Part shown: piece after piece, positions 11,879 to 19,381 of the stretch
Layout of the letters: every line of letters starts with the position of its first letter
Position numbering within the stretch: position 1 is the stretch's first letter
Assembly: GCF_021147775.1 (NCBI RefSeq)
Contig: NZ_JAGTPK010000003.1
Span: 234,991-298,990 of the forward strand
From: Pseudomonas californiensis
Lineage (GTDB): Bacteria; Pseudomonadota; Gammaproteobacteria; Pseudomonadales; Pseudomonadaceae
Direction of reading: 5' to 3'
DNA length: 64,000 nucleotides
Notes under the pieces: generated by a model
Seen by the model: only the letters and a program-made list of their open reading frames with translations
What the model was told of the DNA's origin: nothing
Database searches by the model: none
Made by a program: the position numbers and the translations under genes

Positions 11879-13192
11879 ATGAGTTCAGTCAACCAACGCA
11901 AAGCCTACCGCGCCGCCATCGTTCACAGCATCGGCGATCCTGCCGACGTGGGCGTCGAGGCGTCCTATGAGTATTTCGCCGACGGCCTGTTGATCGTTGA
12001 AGACGGTAAAATCCTGTCAGTGGGCCACGCCGCCGACCTGCTGGACAGCCTCGGCGGTGACGTCGAACTGACCAAGTACCCGAACGCCCTGATCACGCCC
12101 GGCTTCATCGACACCCACATCCACCTGCCGCAGACCGGCATGATCGGATCTTACGGCGAGCAGTTGCTGGACTGGCTCAATACCTACACCTTCCCCTGTG
12201 AAAGCCAATTTGCCGACCCGGCACACTCGGCCCTCGTCGCAGACATTTTCCTCAAGGAGCTGTTGCGCAATGGCACCACCACTGCGCTGGTGTTCGGCAG
12301 CGTTCACAAGGAATCTGTGGAGGCCTTTTTCAGCGCAGCCCAACGCCTCAATCTGCGCATGATTGCCGGCAAAGTAATGATGGACCGCAATGCCCCGGAC
12401 TTTCTGGTCGACACACCCGAATCCGGCTATGCCGACAGCAAAGCGCTGATCGAGCGCTGGCACGGTCAGGGCCGTCTGAGCTACGCCGTCACGCCACGCT
12501 TTGCACCGACCAGCAGCCCGGAGCAACTGCGTCTGGCGGGGCAATTGCTGGGCGAATACCCGGATCTTTACCTACAGACCCACATCAGCGAGAACCTGCA
12601 AGAGGTCGAGTGGGTCAAGGCGCTGTTCCCGGAGCGCAAGCACTACCTGGATGTCTACGACCATTTCGGCCTGCTCAGCGAACGCTCGGTGTTTGCCCAC
12701 GGCGTGCACCTGTGTGACGCGCAATGCGCTCGACTGGCGGAGACCGGCTCGGCCATCGCCTTCTGCCCGACCTCTAACCTGTTTCTGGGCAGCGGGCTGT
12801 TCAACCTGCCGATGGCCGAGAAACACAAGGTCAACGTTGGCCTGGGCACCGATGTCGGCGGTGGCACCAGCTTTTCGATCCTGCAAACCCTGAACGAGGC
12901 CTACAAAGTCATGCAGATGCAGGGGGCGAGGCTCAGCCCGCTCAAATCGTTGTACCTCGCGACGTTGGGCGGCGCACGCGCGCTGCGCCTGGAAGACAAG
13001 GTAGGCAGCCTCAAAGCGGGTAACGAAGCGGATTTTCTGGTGCTGGACTATGACGCTACGCCGCTGCTGTCGTATCGATTGAAGCAAGCCAAGGGCATTG
13101 AAGAGATTCTGTTCGTATTGATGACTCTCGGTGACGACCGCGCCGTCAAGGAGACGTGGTCGGCGGGTCAACGGGTGCATGTGCGGGACTGA
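11879..13192 (+). CDS. guaD: Guanine deaminase
   Basis: Zinc amidohydrolase converting guanine to xanthine, the substrate of the XdhAB enzyme encoded immediately upstream. From the ATG at 11879 it has 437 residues (MSSVNQRKAYRAAIVHS); an upstream in-frame start would lie inside xdhC. Metal and substrate motifs are GFIDTHIHLPQTGMIGSYG (HxH), QTHISENLQEVEW, FAHGVHLCD, and GLGTDVGGGTSFS with the catalytic aspartate. It completes a guanine-to-urate operon, since its start lies only 7 bp after xdhC. Confidence 0.95.
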   Translation: MSSVNQRKAYRAAIVHSIGDPADVGVEASYEYFADGLLIVEDGKILSVGHAADLLDSLGGDVELTKYPNALITPGFIDTHIHLPQTGMIGSYGEQLLDWLNTYTFPCESQFADPAHSALVADIFLKELLRNGTTTALVFGSVHKESVEAFFSAAQRLNLRMIAGKVMMDRNAPDFLVDTPESGYADSKALIERWHGQGRLSYAVTPRFAPTSSPEQLRLAGQLLGEYPDLYLQTHISENLQEVEWVKALFPERKHYLDVYDHFGLLSERSVFAHGVHLCDAQCARLAETGSAIAFCPTSNLFLGSGLFNLPMAEKHKVNVGLGTDVGGGTSFSILQTLNEAYKVMQMQGARLSPLKSLYLATLGGARALRLEDKVGSLKAGNEADFLVLDYDATPLLSYRLKQAKGIEEILFVLMTLGDDRAVKETWSAGQRVHVRD

Positions 13193-13250
13193 GTCGGCCT
13201 TGATAGTCATACATATCGAGCAGACGTATGAGCGAGCCACTTTCTTGAGC

Positions 13251-13575
13251 TGTGGATTCGATGGTCTCTGCGCTCCGCTCAGGTCACCTTTTCGCCCCCT
13301 CGGCGACCCACTTTGATGAGGCCAAAGTGGGCAAAACACCAGGCTCCGGTTGGGTCCGCCTACGGCGGATTCCTTCGTCCTGACACTGATCCGGCGGTCG
13401 CTGCAACGGGCCATCCATGGCCCGGTGCAGCTCAATCGGCATCCATGCCGATTGCCCCCCGGATCAGCGCCAGAACTCAGCCGGCACCTTGCGTCGCGTT
13501 CGGTGTTGTGGCGGCTATCGTGGGAGAGAAGCGCTGTTTGTTTTAGGGTGTGCTGCGGCTTAGCCTTGTTTGATT
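13251..13575. repeat. ~320-bp structured intergenic repeat, copy 1
   Basis: First of three near-identical copies between guaD and uraA. It contains ordered inverted repeats: CCCACTTTG/CAAAGTGGG (13307-13331), TCCGCC/GGCGGA (13355-13369), and a branched module at 13386-13467. In the module a 9-bp closing stem (CTGATCCGG/CCGGATCAG) encloses two hairpins (13401-13430 and 13433-13454), both with apex CATCCATG. On the minus strand both apexes read CATGGATG, a CANGGANG motif. It differs from the other copies mainly in loops and spacers. Short reading frames cross it, but differences between copies change amino acids, so I see no coding constraint. Confidence 0.85.
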
Positions 13576-13653
13576 CTGCTCATGGTTTTGGTTTGATATT
13601 GAATTGATACTTTCAGGGCGCACGCCGGCCTCTTCGAATGAATAATCTGGACC

Positions 13654-13976
13654 GTGGACTCAGTGGCCTGCACGCTCGACTCAGGTCACCTTTTCGCCCC
13701 TCGGCGACCCACTTTGATGGGGCCAAAGTGGGCAAAGCCCCAGGCTCCGGTTGGGTCCGCCTGCGGCGGATTCCTTCGTCCTGACACTGATCCGGCGGTC
13801 GCTGCAACGGGCCATCCATGGCCCGGTGCAGCTCAATCGGCATCCATGCCGATTGCCCACCGGATCAGCGCCAGGACTCAGCCTGCACCTTGCGTCGCGT
13901 TCGGTGGTGTGGCGGCTATCGTGGGAGAGAAGCGCTGTTTGTTTTTGGGTGTGCTGTGGCTTGGATTTGTTTGATC
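13654..13976. repeat. ~320-bp structured intergenic repeat, copy 2
   Basis: Second copy in the same orientation as copy 1. The branched module is at 13787-13868, with hairpins at 13801-13830 (core 13809-13824) and 13834-13855. Both hairpins are identical to copy 1. Differences fall in loops, such as the spacer inside the CCCACTTTG hairpin and one base in the TCCGCC hairpin loop. Confidence 0.85.
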
Positions 13977-14000
13977 CTTGTTGTGAATTTTCAGTGACAT

Positions 14001-14079
14001 GCTGGCCTCTTCGTCAGCAAGCTGACTCCACAGGTGCTCAATGGAAGAGAGCCGGGCGGCGTTCCGCTTGCTCGCGAAG
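14001..14079. repeat. REP-like palindromic element
   Basis: Contains CTTCGTCAGCAAGCTGACTCCACAG-like sequence with the small hairpin GTCAGC-AA-GCTGAC (14013-14026). About 25 bp on is a 30-bp stretch at 14050-14079 whose reverse complement recurs at 27433-27462 with one difference. Both resemble the short extragenic palindromes common in Pseudomonas genomes. Confidence 0.6.
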
Positions 14080-14218
14080 ACTGATTTGAAAACACCGCAT
14101 CAACATCAACTTAACCACGGCGTTGCCCTTGATCTTCAACCCCCCATCTCACTGACGACGCCAATCGCGCGTATGGAAGGCCGAATGCGGGCCCCTTCCA
14201 CGATGTCTGCATGAGGGA

Positions 14219-14284
14219 ACCCCGGCTTGCCGGGGCCTGACGTCAGCGCAAATGGTTTGGTTACTTTGTCGAAACAAAGTGACC
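14219..14284. repeat. Cluster of three perfect or near-perfect palindromes
   Basis: Within 66 bp there are CCCCGGC-TT-GCCGGGG (14220-14235), the 8-bp palindrome TGACGTCA (14238-14245), and GGTTACTTTGT-CGAA-ACAAAGTGACC (14259-14284, 11-bp arms with one G-T pair). There is no T-run after either hairpin. It lies between repeat copies 2 and 3 and belongs to no gene I can see. Confidence 0.6.
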
Positions 14285-14399
14285 CGGCCGTCAGGACGGA
14301 ACCTTTCTTGGCAGCGCAGACCACGTCTGGATATGTATACCGTTGTCAGGATAGGTGTTTTCCAAGGCTTGGATGGCTTTGCTTGAGGCACTTGGGACT

Positions 14400-14720
14400 G
14401 TGGATTCAACGGGATGCACGCTCGACTCAGGTCACCTTTTCGCCCCTCGGCGACCCACTTTGAGGGGGCCAAAGTGGGCAAACCCCCAGGCTCCGGTTGG
14501 GTCCGCCTGCGGCGGATTCCTTCGTCCTGACCCTGATCCGGCGGTCGCTGCAACGGGCCATCCATGGCCCGGTGCAGCTCAATCGGCATCCATGCCGATT
14601 GCCCCCCGGATCAGCGCCAGAACTCAGCCTGCACCTTGCGTCGCATTCGGCGGTGTGGCGGCTATCGGGGGAGAAAAGCGCTGTTTGTTTTGGGCGTGCA
14701 GGGCTGGGTTTTCTTTGATC
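14400..14720. repeat. ~320-bp structured intergenic repeat, copy 3
   Basis: Third copy, same orientation, separated from copy 2 by ~420 bp of unrelated palindromic DNA. The branched module is at 14533-14614, with the core hairpin at 14555-14570 and the second hairpin at 14580-14601. Both hairpins are unchanged from copies 1 and 2. The tail is more diverged (GGGGGAGAAAAGCGC in place of GTGGGAGAGAAGCGC). Confidence 0.85.
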
Positions 14721-14796
14721 GTTTTTGGGGGGGCGGTGAGCATACCGGCCCTTTCTTCAGCAAACGAAACGCCGCCCGGCTGACCCCCGAAGGTGG

Positions 14797-14841
14797 CGCC
14801 CACGGGTACTGATTTCAAGTTTCAATCAGTACCCGTGGGCG
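14797..14841 (-). terminator. 18-bp perfect hairpin after uraA
   Basis: Arms 14797-14814 and 14824-14841 are perfectly complementary with a 9-nt loop. The hairpin starts 11 nt after the uraA stop on the minus strand. No T-run follows in that direction, so it may protect the mRNA 3' end rather than act as an efficient intrinsic terminator. Confidence 0.55.
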
Positions 14842-14851
14842 TAGCGCCGGA

Positions 14852-16129
14852 TCAAGGCAACTGGTCATCCAGTTGCTTGTTTTTCCAGCTGTCGTTACCC
14901 GGCAGGATCAGGTTGAGGAAGATGGCGGTCACGGCGCACAGGGCGATGCCCTTGAGGCCGAAGTCGTCGGGGCCGTTGCCGGTGCCGATCAACACACCAC
15001 CAATGCCGAACACCAGCGTCACCGAGACGATCACCAGATTGCGTGCTTCCGACAGGTCGATCCTGTGACGAATCAGCGTGTTCATCCCCACCGCAGCAAT
15101 CGAACCGAACAGCAGGCACAGAATCCCACCCATGACCGGTACGGGGATGCTCTGCAGCAATGCGCCGAACTTGCCGATGAACGCCAGAGTGATCGCGAAG
15201 ATCGACGCCCAGGTCATGATCTTCGGGTTGTAGTTCTTGGTCAGCATGACGGCGCCGGTCACTTCGGCGTAGGTGGTGTTCGGTGGACCGCCAAACAGGC
15301 CAGCCGCTGTGGTGGCGATACCGTCACCGAGCAACGTGCGATGCAGGCCCGGTTTTTTCAGGTAGTCACGACCGGTCACGCTGCCGACCGCAATCACACC
15401 GCCGATGTGTTCGATGGCGGGTGCAAGTGCAACCGGTACGATGAACAGAATGGCCTGCCAGTTGAATTCCGGTGCCGTGAAGTGCGGCAAGGCCAGCCAC
15501 GGGGCGGCGGCGATCTTGGCGGTGTCGACCACGCCGAAGTAGAACGACAGCGCAAAGCCCACCAGCACGCCGGAAATGATCGGCACGAGGCGGAAGATGC
15601 CTTTGCCGAACACTGCAACGATCAGCGTCGTCAGCAGGGCCGGCATGGAGATCCACATGGCGGTGGTGTAAGGAATCAGCTGTGCGCCATCACCCGATTT
15701 GCCCATCGCCATATTGGCGGCAATCGGCGCCATGGCCAGGCCGATCGAAATGATCACCGGGCCGATGACCACGGGCGGCAGAAGGCGGTCGATAAAGCCG
15801 GTGCCTTTGATTTTTACCGCAAGACCCAGGAAGGTGTAGACGAAACCTGCCGCCATCACGCCGCCCATGGTCGCTGCGAGGCCGAACTGGCCCTTGGCGA
15901 GAATGATCGGAGTGATAAAAGCAAAGCTTGAAGCCAGAAAGACCGGCACCTGACGGCCAGTGACGATCTGGAACAGCAGCGTGCCCAGGCCAGCGGTAAA
16001 CAGAGCCACATTGGGGTCGAGTCCGGTGATCAGCGGCATCAGTACCAGCGCGCCAAAAGCCACGAACAGCATTTGCGCACCGGACAGAACCGTGCGCCAC
16101 AGTGGATCGTTGAACTCGTGCTGCGTCAT
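14852..16129 (-). CDS. uraA: Uracil:proton symporter UraA
   Basis: Inner-membrane uracil permease of the nucleobase/ascorbate (NCS2) family, 425 residues with about 14 hydrophobic segments. The ATG at 16129 gives MTQHEFNDPLWRTVLSGAQM; an earlier in-frame ATG lies inside upp. Family motifs include FLASSFAFITPI, PVALAPAIEHIGGVIAVGSV (the conserved HIG segment) and GGPPNTTYAEVTGAV. It starts 4 bp after the upp stop, so uptake and salvage of uracil are made from one mRNA. Confidence 0.95.
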   Translation of the reverse strand: MTQHEFNDPLWRTVLSGAQMLFVAFGALVLMPLITGLDPNVALFTAGLGTLLFQIVTGRQVPVFLASSFAFITPIILAKGQFGLAATMGGVMAAGFVYTFLGLAVKIKGTGFIDRLLPPVVIGPVIISIGLAMAPIAANMAMGKSGDGAQLIPYTTAMWISMPALLTTLIVAVFGKGIFRLVPIISGVLVGFALSFYFGVVDTAKIAAAPWLALPHFTAPEFNWQAILFIVPVALAPAIEHIGGVIAVGSVTGRDYLKKPGLHRTLLGDGIATTAAGLFGGPPNTTYAEVTGAVMLTKNYNPKIMTWASIFAITLAFIGKFGALLQSIPVPVMGGILCLLFGSIAAVGMNTLIRHRIDLSEARNLVIVSVTLVFGIGGVLIGTGNGPDDFGLKGIALCAVTAIFLNLILPGNDSWKNKQLDDQLP

Positions 16130-16133
16130 CGGA

Positions 16134-16772
16134 TTACGCGTCCTTTTGCTTGGTGCCAAAAATCTTGTCACCGGCATCGCCCAGGCCCGGAATGATGTAG
16201 CCGTGCTCGTTCAAGCGCTCGTCGATGGAGGCGGTATAGATCATGACGTCCGGGTGGGCCTTTTCAACGGCGGCGATACCTTCGGGCGCTGCGACCAGGA
16301 CCATGGCGCGGATTTCCTTGCAGCCTGCTTTCTTGAGCAGGTCGATGGTCGCGACCATTGAGCTGCCGGTGGCCAGCATCGGGTCGATGATCATGGCCAG
16401 ACGCTCGTCGATTTCCGGCACCAGCTTTTCCAGATAGGTGTGCGCTTGCAGGGTTTCTTCGTTGCGAGCCACGCCCACTGCGCTGACCTTGGCGCCGGGA
16501 ATCAGACTGAGCACGCCGTCGAGCATGCCGATACCTGCACGCAGGATAGGCACGACGGTAATTTTTTTGCCGGCAATCTTTTCGACCGACACAGTGCCGG
16601 CCCAGCCCTGGATATCGTAGTTTTCCAGGGTCAGGTCAGCTGTGGCTTCATAAGTAAGCAGAGCGCCGACTTCCTGAGCCAGCTCACGGAAATTCTTGGT
16701 GCTGATGTCTGCGCGGCGCATCAGGCCGAGCTTGTGGCGGATCAGCGGATGGCGGATCTCACGAATGGGCAT
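16134..16772 (-). CDS. upp: Uracil phosphoribosyltransferase
   Basis: Converts uracil and PRPP to UMP in pyrimidine salvage. The 212-residue product has the PRPP-binding motif [19 protein letters not shown] (about residues 130-148), the family segment [15 protein letters not shown] and the C-terminal uracil loop [16 protein letters not shown]. It is first in the upp-uraA operon. GGAG lies about 10 nt before the ATG. Confidence 0.97.
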   Translation of the reverse strand: MPIREIRHPLIRHKLGLMRRADISTKNFRELAQEVGALLTYEATADLTLENYDIQGWAGTVSVEKIAGKKITVVPILRAGIGMLDGVLSLIPGAKVSAVGVARNEETLQAHTYLEKLVPEIDERLAMIIDPMLATGSSMVATIDLLKKAGCKEIRAMVLVAAPEGIAAVEKAHPDVMIYTASIDERLNEHGYIIPGLGDAGDKIFGTKQKDA

Positions 16773-16795
16773 AAGGAAAGGCTCCAGCGGGGGGC

Positions 16796-16837
16796 AAAAA
16801 AACGGCCTAGATTAATCTATTCAGCTGTTACTGTCTT
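16796..16837 (-). promoter_or_regulatory. Candidate upp-uraA promoter with T7 initial tract
   Basis: On the minus strand AAGACA (16832-16837) and TAATCT (16809-16814) are 17 bp apart, a plausible sigma-70 pair. About 6 nt downstream is a G followed by seven Ts (16796-16803). The -10 lies within the perfect palindrome TAGATTAATCTA (16808-16819). Starting at that G would give a ~32-nt leader with the ribosome site inside. The arrangement resembles the UTP-sensitive promoters of E. coli upp and codBA. Confidence 0.4.
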
Positions 16838-16982
16838 ACGGTGCGTGCAGTAATGTCCTACTGATAGACGTTCGAAGCTTTTCGAAGACACTCGCAACGT
16901 TAGTCCAGAATCGCTTGCTCTGAGTCGAACGGATGCGTACCTTTGCCCGCTTTTCTTACCCTGCCCCTACCTGGAGAGCTTC

Positions 16983-17540
16983 ATGTCCGCTGATCTCGAG
17001 CATATCCGTCAAGTCATGCGCGAGGCTGACTGCCTGTACACAGAGGCCGAAGTCGATGCTGCCATCGCCCGTGTCGGCGCGCAGATCAATGCCGAACTGG
17101 CCGAGCGCAACCCTGTTGTGTTCTGTGTGATGAACGGTGGCCTGATTTTCTCGGGCAAACTGCTGACTCACCTGAATTTCCCGCTTGAAGCGTCTTATCT
17201 GCACGCGACCCGTTATCGCAACGAAACCACTGGCGGCGACCTGTTCTGGAAAGCCAAGCCTGAAGTCTCGTTCATCGACCGTGACGTGCTGATCATCGAC
17301 GACATTCTCGATGAAGGCCACACACTGGGCGCGATCATCGACTTCTGCAAGCACGCCGGCGCTCGCGCGGTGCACACAGCGGTGTTGATCGACAAGGACC
17401 ACGACCGCAAGGCGCGTCCTGACCTCAAGGCCGATTACGTAGGTCTGCCGTGCATCGACCGTTATATTTTCGGTTTTGGCATGGATTACAAAGGTTACTG
17501 GCGCAACGCCGCCGGTATCTACGCCGTCAAAGGCATGTAA
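16983..17540 (+). CDS. hpt: Hypoxanthine-guanine phosphoribosyltransferase
   Basis: Salvages hypoxanthine or guanine with PRPP to IMP or GMP. It has 185 residues with the PRPP motif DVLIIDDILDEGHTLGAI (about residues 100-117) and the purine-contact segment ADYVGLPCIDRYIFGFGMDYKG. The gene is divergent from upp across 210 bp, and GGAGAG lies just before the ATG. It ends in a strong intrinsic terminator. Confidence 0.95.
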   Translation: MSADLEHIRQVMREADCLYTEAEVDAAIARVGAQINAELAERNPVVFCVMNGGLIFSGKLLTHLNFPLEASYLHATRYRNETTGGDLFWKAKPEVSFIDRDVLIIDDILDEGHTLGAIIDFCKHAGARAVHTAVLIDKDHDRKARPDLKADYVGLPCIDRYIFGFGMDYKGYWRNAAGIYAVKGM

Positions 17541-17551
17541 CGCAACCTGAC

Positions 17552-17584
17552 AATGCCCCTGCTGATCAAGCAGGGGCATTTTTC
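17552..17584 (+). terminator. Intrinsic terminator after hpt
   Basis: A perfect 12-bp stem (17552-17563 with 17569-17580) with loop GATCA is followed by a T-rich stretch, starting 11 nt after the hpt stop. Confidence 0.9.
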
Positions 17585-17608
17585 ATTGTGTATAGAGTGA
17601 GGTCCTGA

Positions 17609-18103
17609 ATGAAGCGACTGATTCCCGGCGCAATGGCGCTGGTGCTGTTATCGGTTCTGGCCCTGGCTGCTCCGGTCTCGGCAGCGCCCATGCATGAGCA
17701 ATACCTGCCGCCGGATGACCTGAGTCTGCGTGCTGGCGAGCCTGAGCAGCAACAGCTGTTGCGAGTGACCGACTACACGATCATTGCCGGTAATCAGCGA
17801 CAGTCCAATCAACAGCCTATTCCGGTCACTTCGCCGTTGTTGCTGCGCCTCAAGGGCAAGTCGTTGAACAAGGGCGCGACCATCGCCGAAGTGCTGGTGC
17901 ATTTTGACGGTGGCGATAACAAGAGCCTGAAGAAGCCTTCGTATGACGAAGCAACTCGCACCCTGACGCTGTACTACCCGTTGGCGCAATACCGCATATT
18001 GGTCGACCTGTTGCGCAACGAAAAAGTCTATTGCCAGTTCCTCAGCTACGCCAACGGCCATATCTGGGCGGATCTGCACACGACACCTGCACGCGCGCAT
18101 TGA
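17609..18103 (+). CDS. Conserved exported protein of unknown function
   Basis: 164 residues. The N-terminus MKRLIPGAMALVLLSVLALA followed by APVSAAP looks like a cleavable signal peptide, so the product is probably periplasmic. The mature part is hydrophilic with short beta-like stretches (TLTLYYPLAQYRILVDLL) and no cofactor motif. I recognise it as a small protein conserved beside hpt in Pseudomonas. No function can be given. Confidence 0.8.
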   Translation: MKRLIPGAMALVLLSVLALAAPVSAAPMHEQYLPPDDLSLRAGEPEQQQLLRVTDYTIIAGNQRQSNQQPIPVTSPLLLRLKGKSLNKGATIAEVLVHFDGGDNKSLKKPSYDEATRTLTLYYPLAQYRILVDLLRNEKVYCQFLSYANGHIWADLHTTPARAH

Positions 18104-18168
18104 GCCGGGCACGGGCTGACAGGTAAACTGCCTGCCCGTGAAAGTGTCTGCGACAGTTGGAGTCTGCA

Positions 18169-18456
18169 ATGCGTAAAGATAAGAAGCAGTTGATTGGGGA
18201 TGAGATCGGCGACGAGCAGATCAAGCTGTTCCTCGACTTCGAGCCGCACGACGCGACCTCGCCGTCCCTGCACAAGTTGATCAAGGCCTACCGCGGTCTG
18301 CGTATCAACGACTTCGAACGCTTTCTGGTTTTCTTCAAGGAAGCGGGCCATGACTTCGATGGCAAGGATGAACAGGGCAACGACTTTATTGCCCTGATCA
18401 AGGACCAGCGTAACGCCGATGAATACATCGAGCTGATCGAAAAAGCTCGCGGCTGA
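18169..18456 (+). CDS. PA4642-family small protein
   Basis: 95 residues beginning MRKDKKQLIGDEIGDEQIKL. The ATG at 18169 follows TTGGAG at a good distance; a TTG four codons earlier is less likely. The protein is acidic and soluble, with no signal peptide or metal site, and contains YRGLRINDFERFLVFFKEAG. It matches what I recall as the PA4642 family of gammaproteobacteria, of unknown function. Confidence 0.85.
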   Translation: MRKDKKQLIGDEIGDEQIKLFLDFEPHDATSPSLHKLIKAYRGLRINDFERFLVFFKEAGHDFDGKDEQGNDFIALIKDQRNADEYIELIEKARG

Positions 18457-18465
18457 TGCTCAGGT

Positions 18466-18499
18466 TTCGTGAGCAGGCGGCGCTCCGCATGCTCACGAA
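18466..18499. repeat. REP-like hairpin
   Basis: TTCGTGAGCA (18466-18475) and TGCTCACGAA (18490-18499) form a perfect 10-bp stem around a GC-rich 14-nt loop. It lies between the convergent PA4642-family gene and the ABC permease gene and could end both transcripts, although there is no T-run. Confidence 0.6.
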
Positions 18500-18547
18500 G
18501 GCGCCGGTTGCGGTCACACCACGCCAGAATGTAGCGGTTTACAGCGC

Positions 18548-19381
18548 TCACTTCCTGGCTTGATAAGCCTTGCCGTAGTGACGCTCCAGCCGTGACTGCA
18601 ACAGCTCCAGACCAATCGACATGATCCAGTAAAGCACCGCAGCGGTGGTCAGCATCTCGATGTATCGGTAGCTGGACCTGCCATAGGACTGCGCCAGAAA
18701 CATCACTTCCCAGACACCCATCACTGAGATCAGTGATGAATCCTTGAGCATGGAAATGAACTGATTGGTGGTCGGCGGGATGATCGTGCGCATCGCCTGG
18801 GGCAGGGTGACACGCCAGAAGATCTGCGCAGGTCGCAAGGCCAGCGCCAGTGCCGCTTCACGCTGGCCGGCAGCAACGCCGATGATGCCGGACCTGAAGA
18901 TTTCGCTCAGGTAGGCACCGTAGTTGAGCGACAGGGCAATGACGCCCGCCATGATGGCGCCGGGCACGATGCCGACTTGCGGCAGCCCCAGATAGATCAG
19001 CAGGATCTGGATCAGCAGCGGTGTGCCCCGGAAGAACGAGGCATAAAAGCTGGCGATGCCAAATGCCACTGCGCTGCTCGACAGCCGCGCCAGGGCGGTC
19101 GCAAAGCCCAGCACCACCGAAACCACAATCGAACACAGCGACACAAACAGCGTCAGTGCTGCGCCCTGAAGAAAACCGTTGGGCGCCAGATGAAGGCCGA
19201 TCAGGTTGGGCAGCTTGTCCAGAATGATCGAGAGCTTCAGATCAAAGCTCAGGAAAAAGCCGGCGAACAACACGAACATGACCAGCCAGGTCAGGTACAG
19301 CCTCACGCGAAAGCCGAAGACCCGCTTGAGCAGGCCCTGGTCGGCCTGCTGCGGTGGACGTTGGGGCTCGAAGGAAGTCAT
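18548..19381 (-). CDS. Amino-acid ABC transporter permease (HisM/GlnP type)
   Basis: Inner-membrane permease of a polar amino-acid ABC importer, 277 residues. It has an N-terminal membrane segment (LYLTWLVMFVLFAGFFLSF), then the permease core with GAALTLFVSLCSIVVSVVLG, the FFRGTPLLIQILLIY motif, the EAA loop (AGQREAALALALRPAQIFWRVTLPQA shape) and FISMLKDSSLISVMG. Its start overlaps the end of the binding-protein gene by 4 bp. No ATPase gene is adjacent, so the ATP-binding subunit must be encoded elsewhere. Confidence 0.9.
   Translation of the reverse strand: MTSFEPQRPPQQADQGLLKRVFGFRVRLYLTWLVMFVLFAGFFLSFDLKLSIILDKLPNLIGLHLAPNGFLQGAALTLFVSLCSIVVSVVLGFATALARLSSSAVAFGIASFYASFFRGTPLLIQILLIYLGLPQVGIVPGAIMAGVIALSLNYGAYLSEIFRSGIIGVAAGQREAALALALRPAQIFWRVTLPQAMRTIIPPTTNQFISMLKDSSLISVMGVWEVMFLAQSYGRSSYRYIEMLTTAAVLYWIMSIGLELLQSRLERHYGKAYQARK

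Noticed and set aside
13251..14720. CRISPR array
   Set aside because: Only three copies, each ~320 bp and with unequal spacing; no 25-40 bp repeat with uniform spacers and no cas gene.
13313..14818. Several 60-146-codon reading frames inside the repeats
   Set aside because: Frames are open on both strands because the DNA is GC-rich; differences between copies change residues rather than being synonymous, and no ribosome site precedes them.
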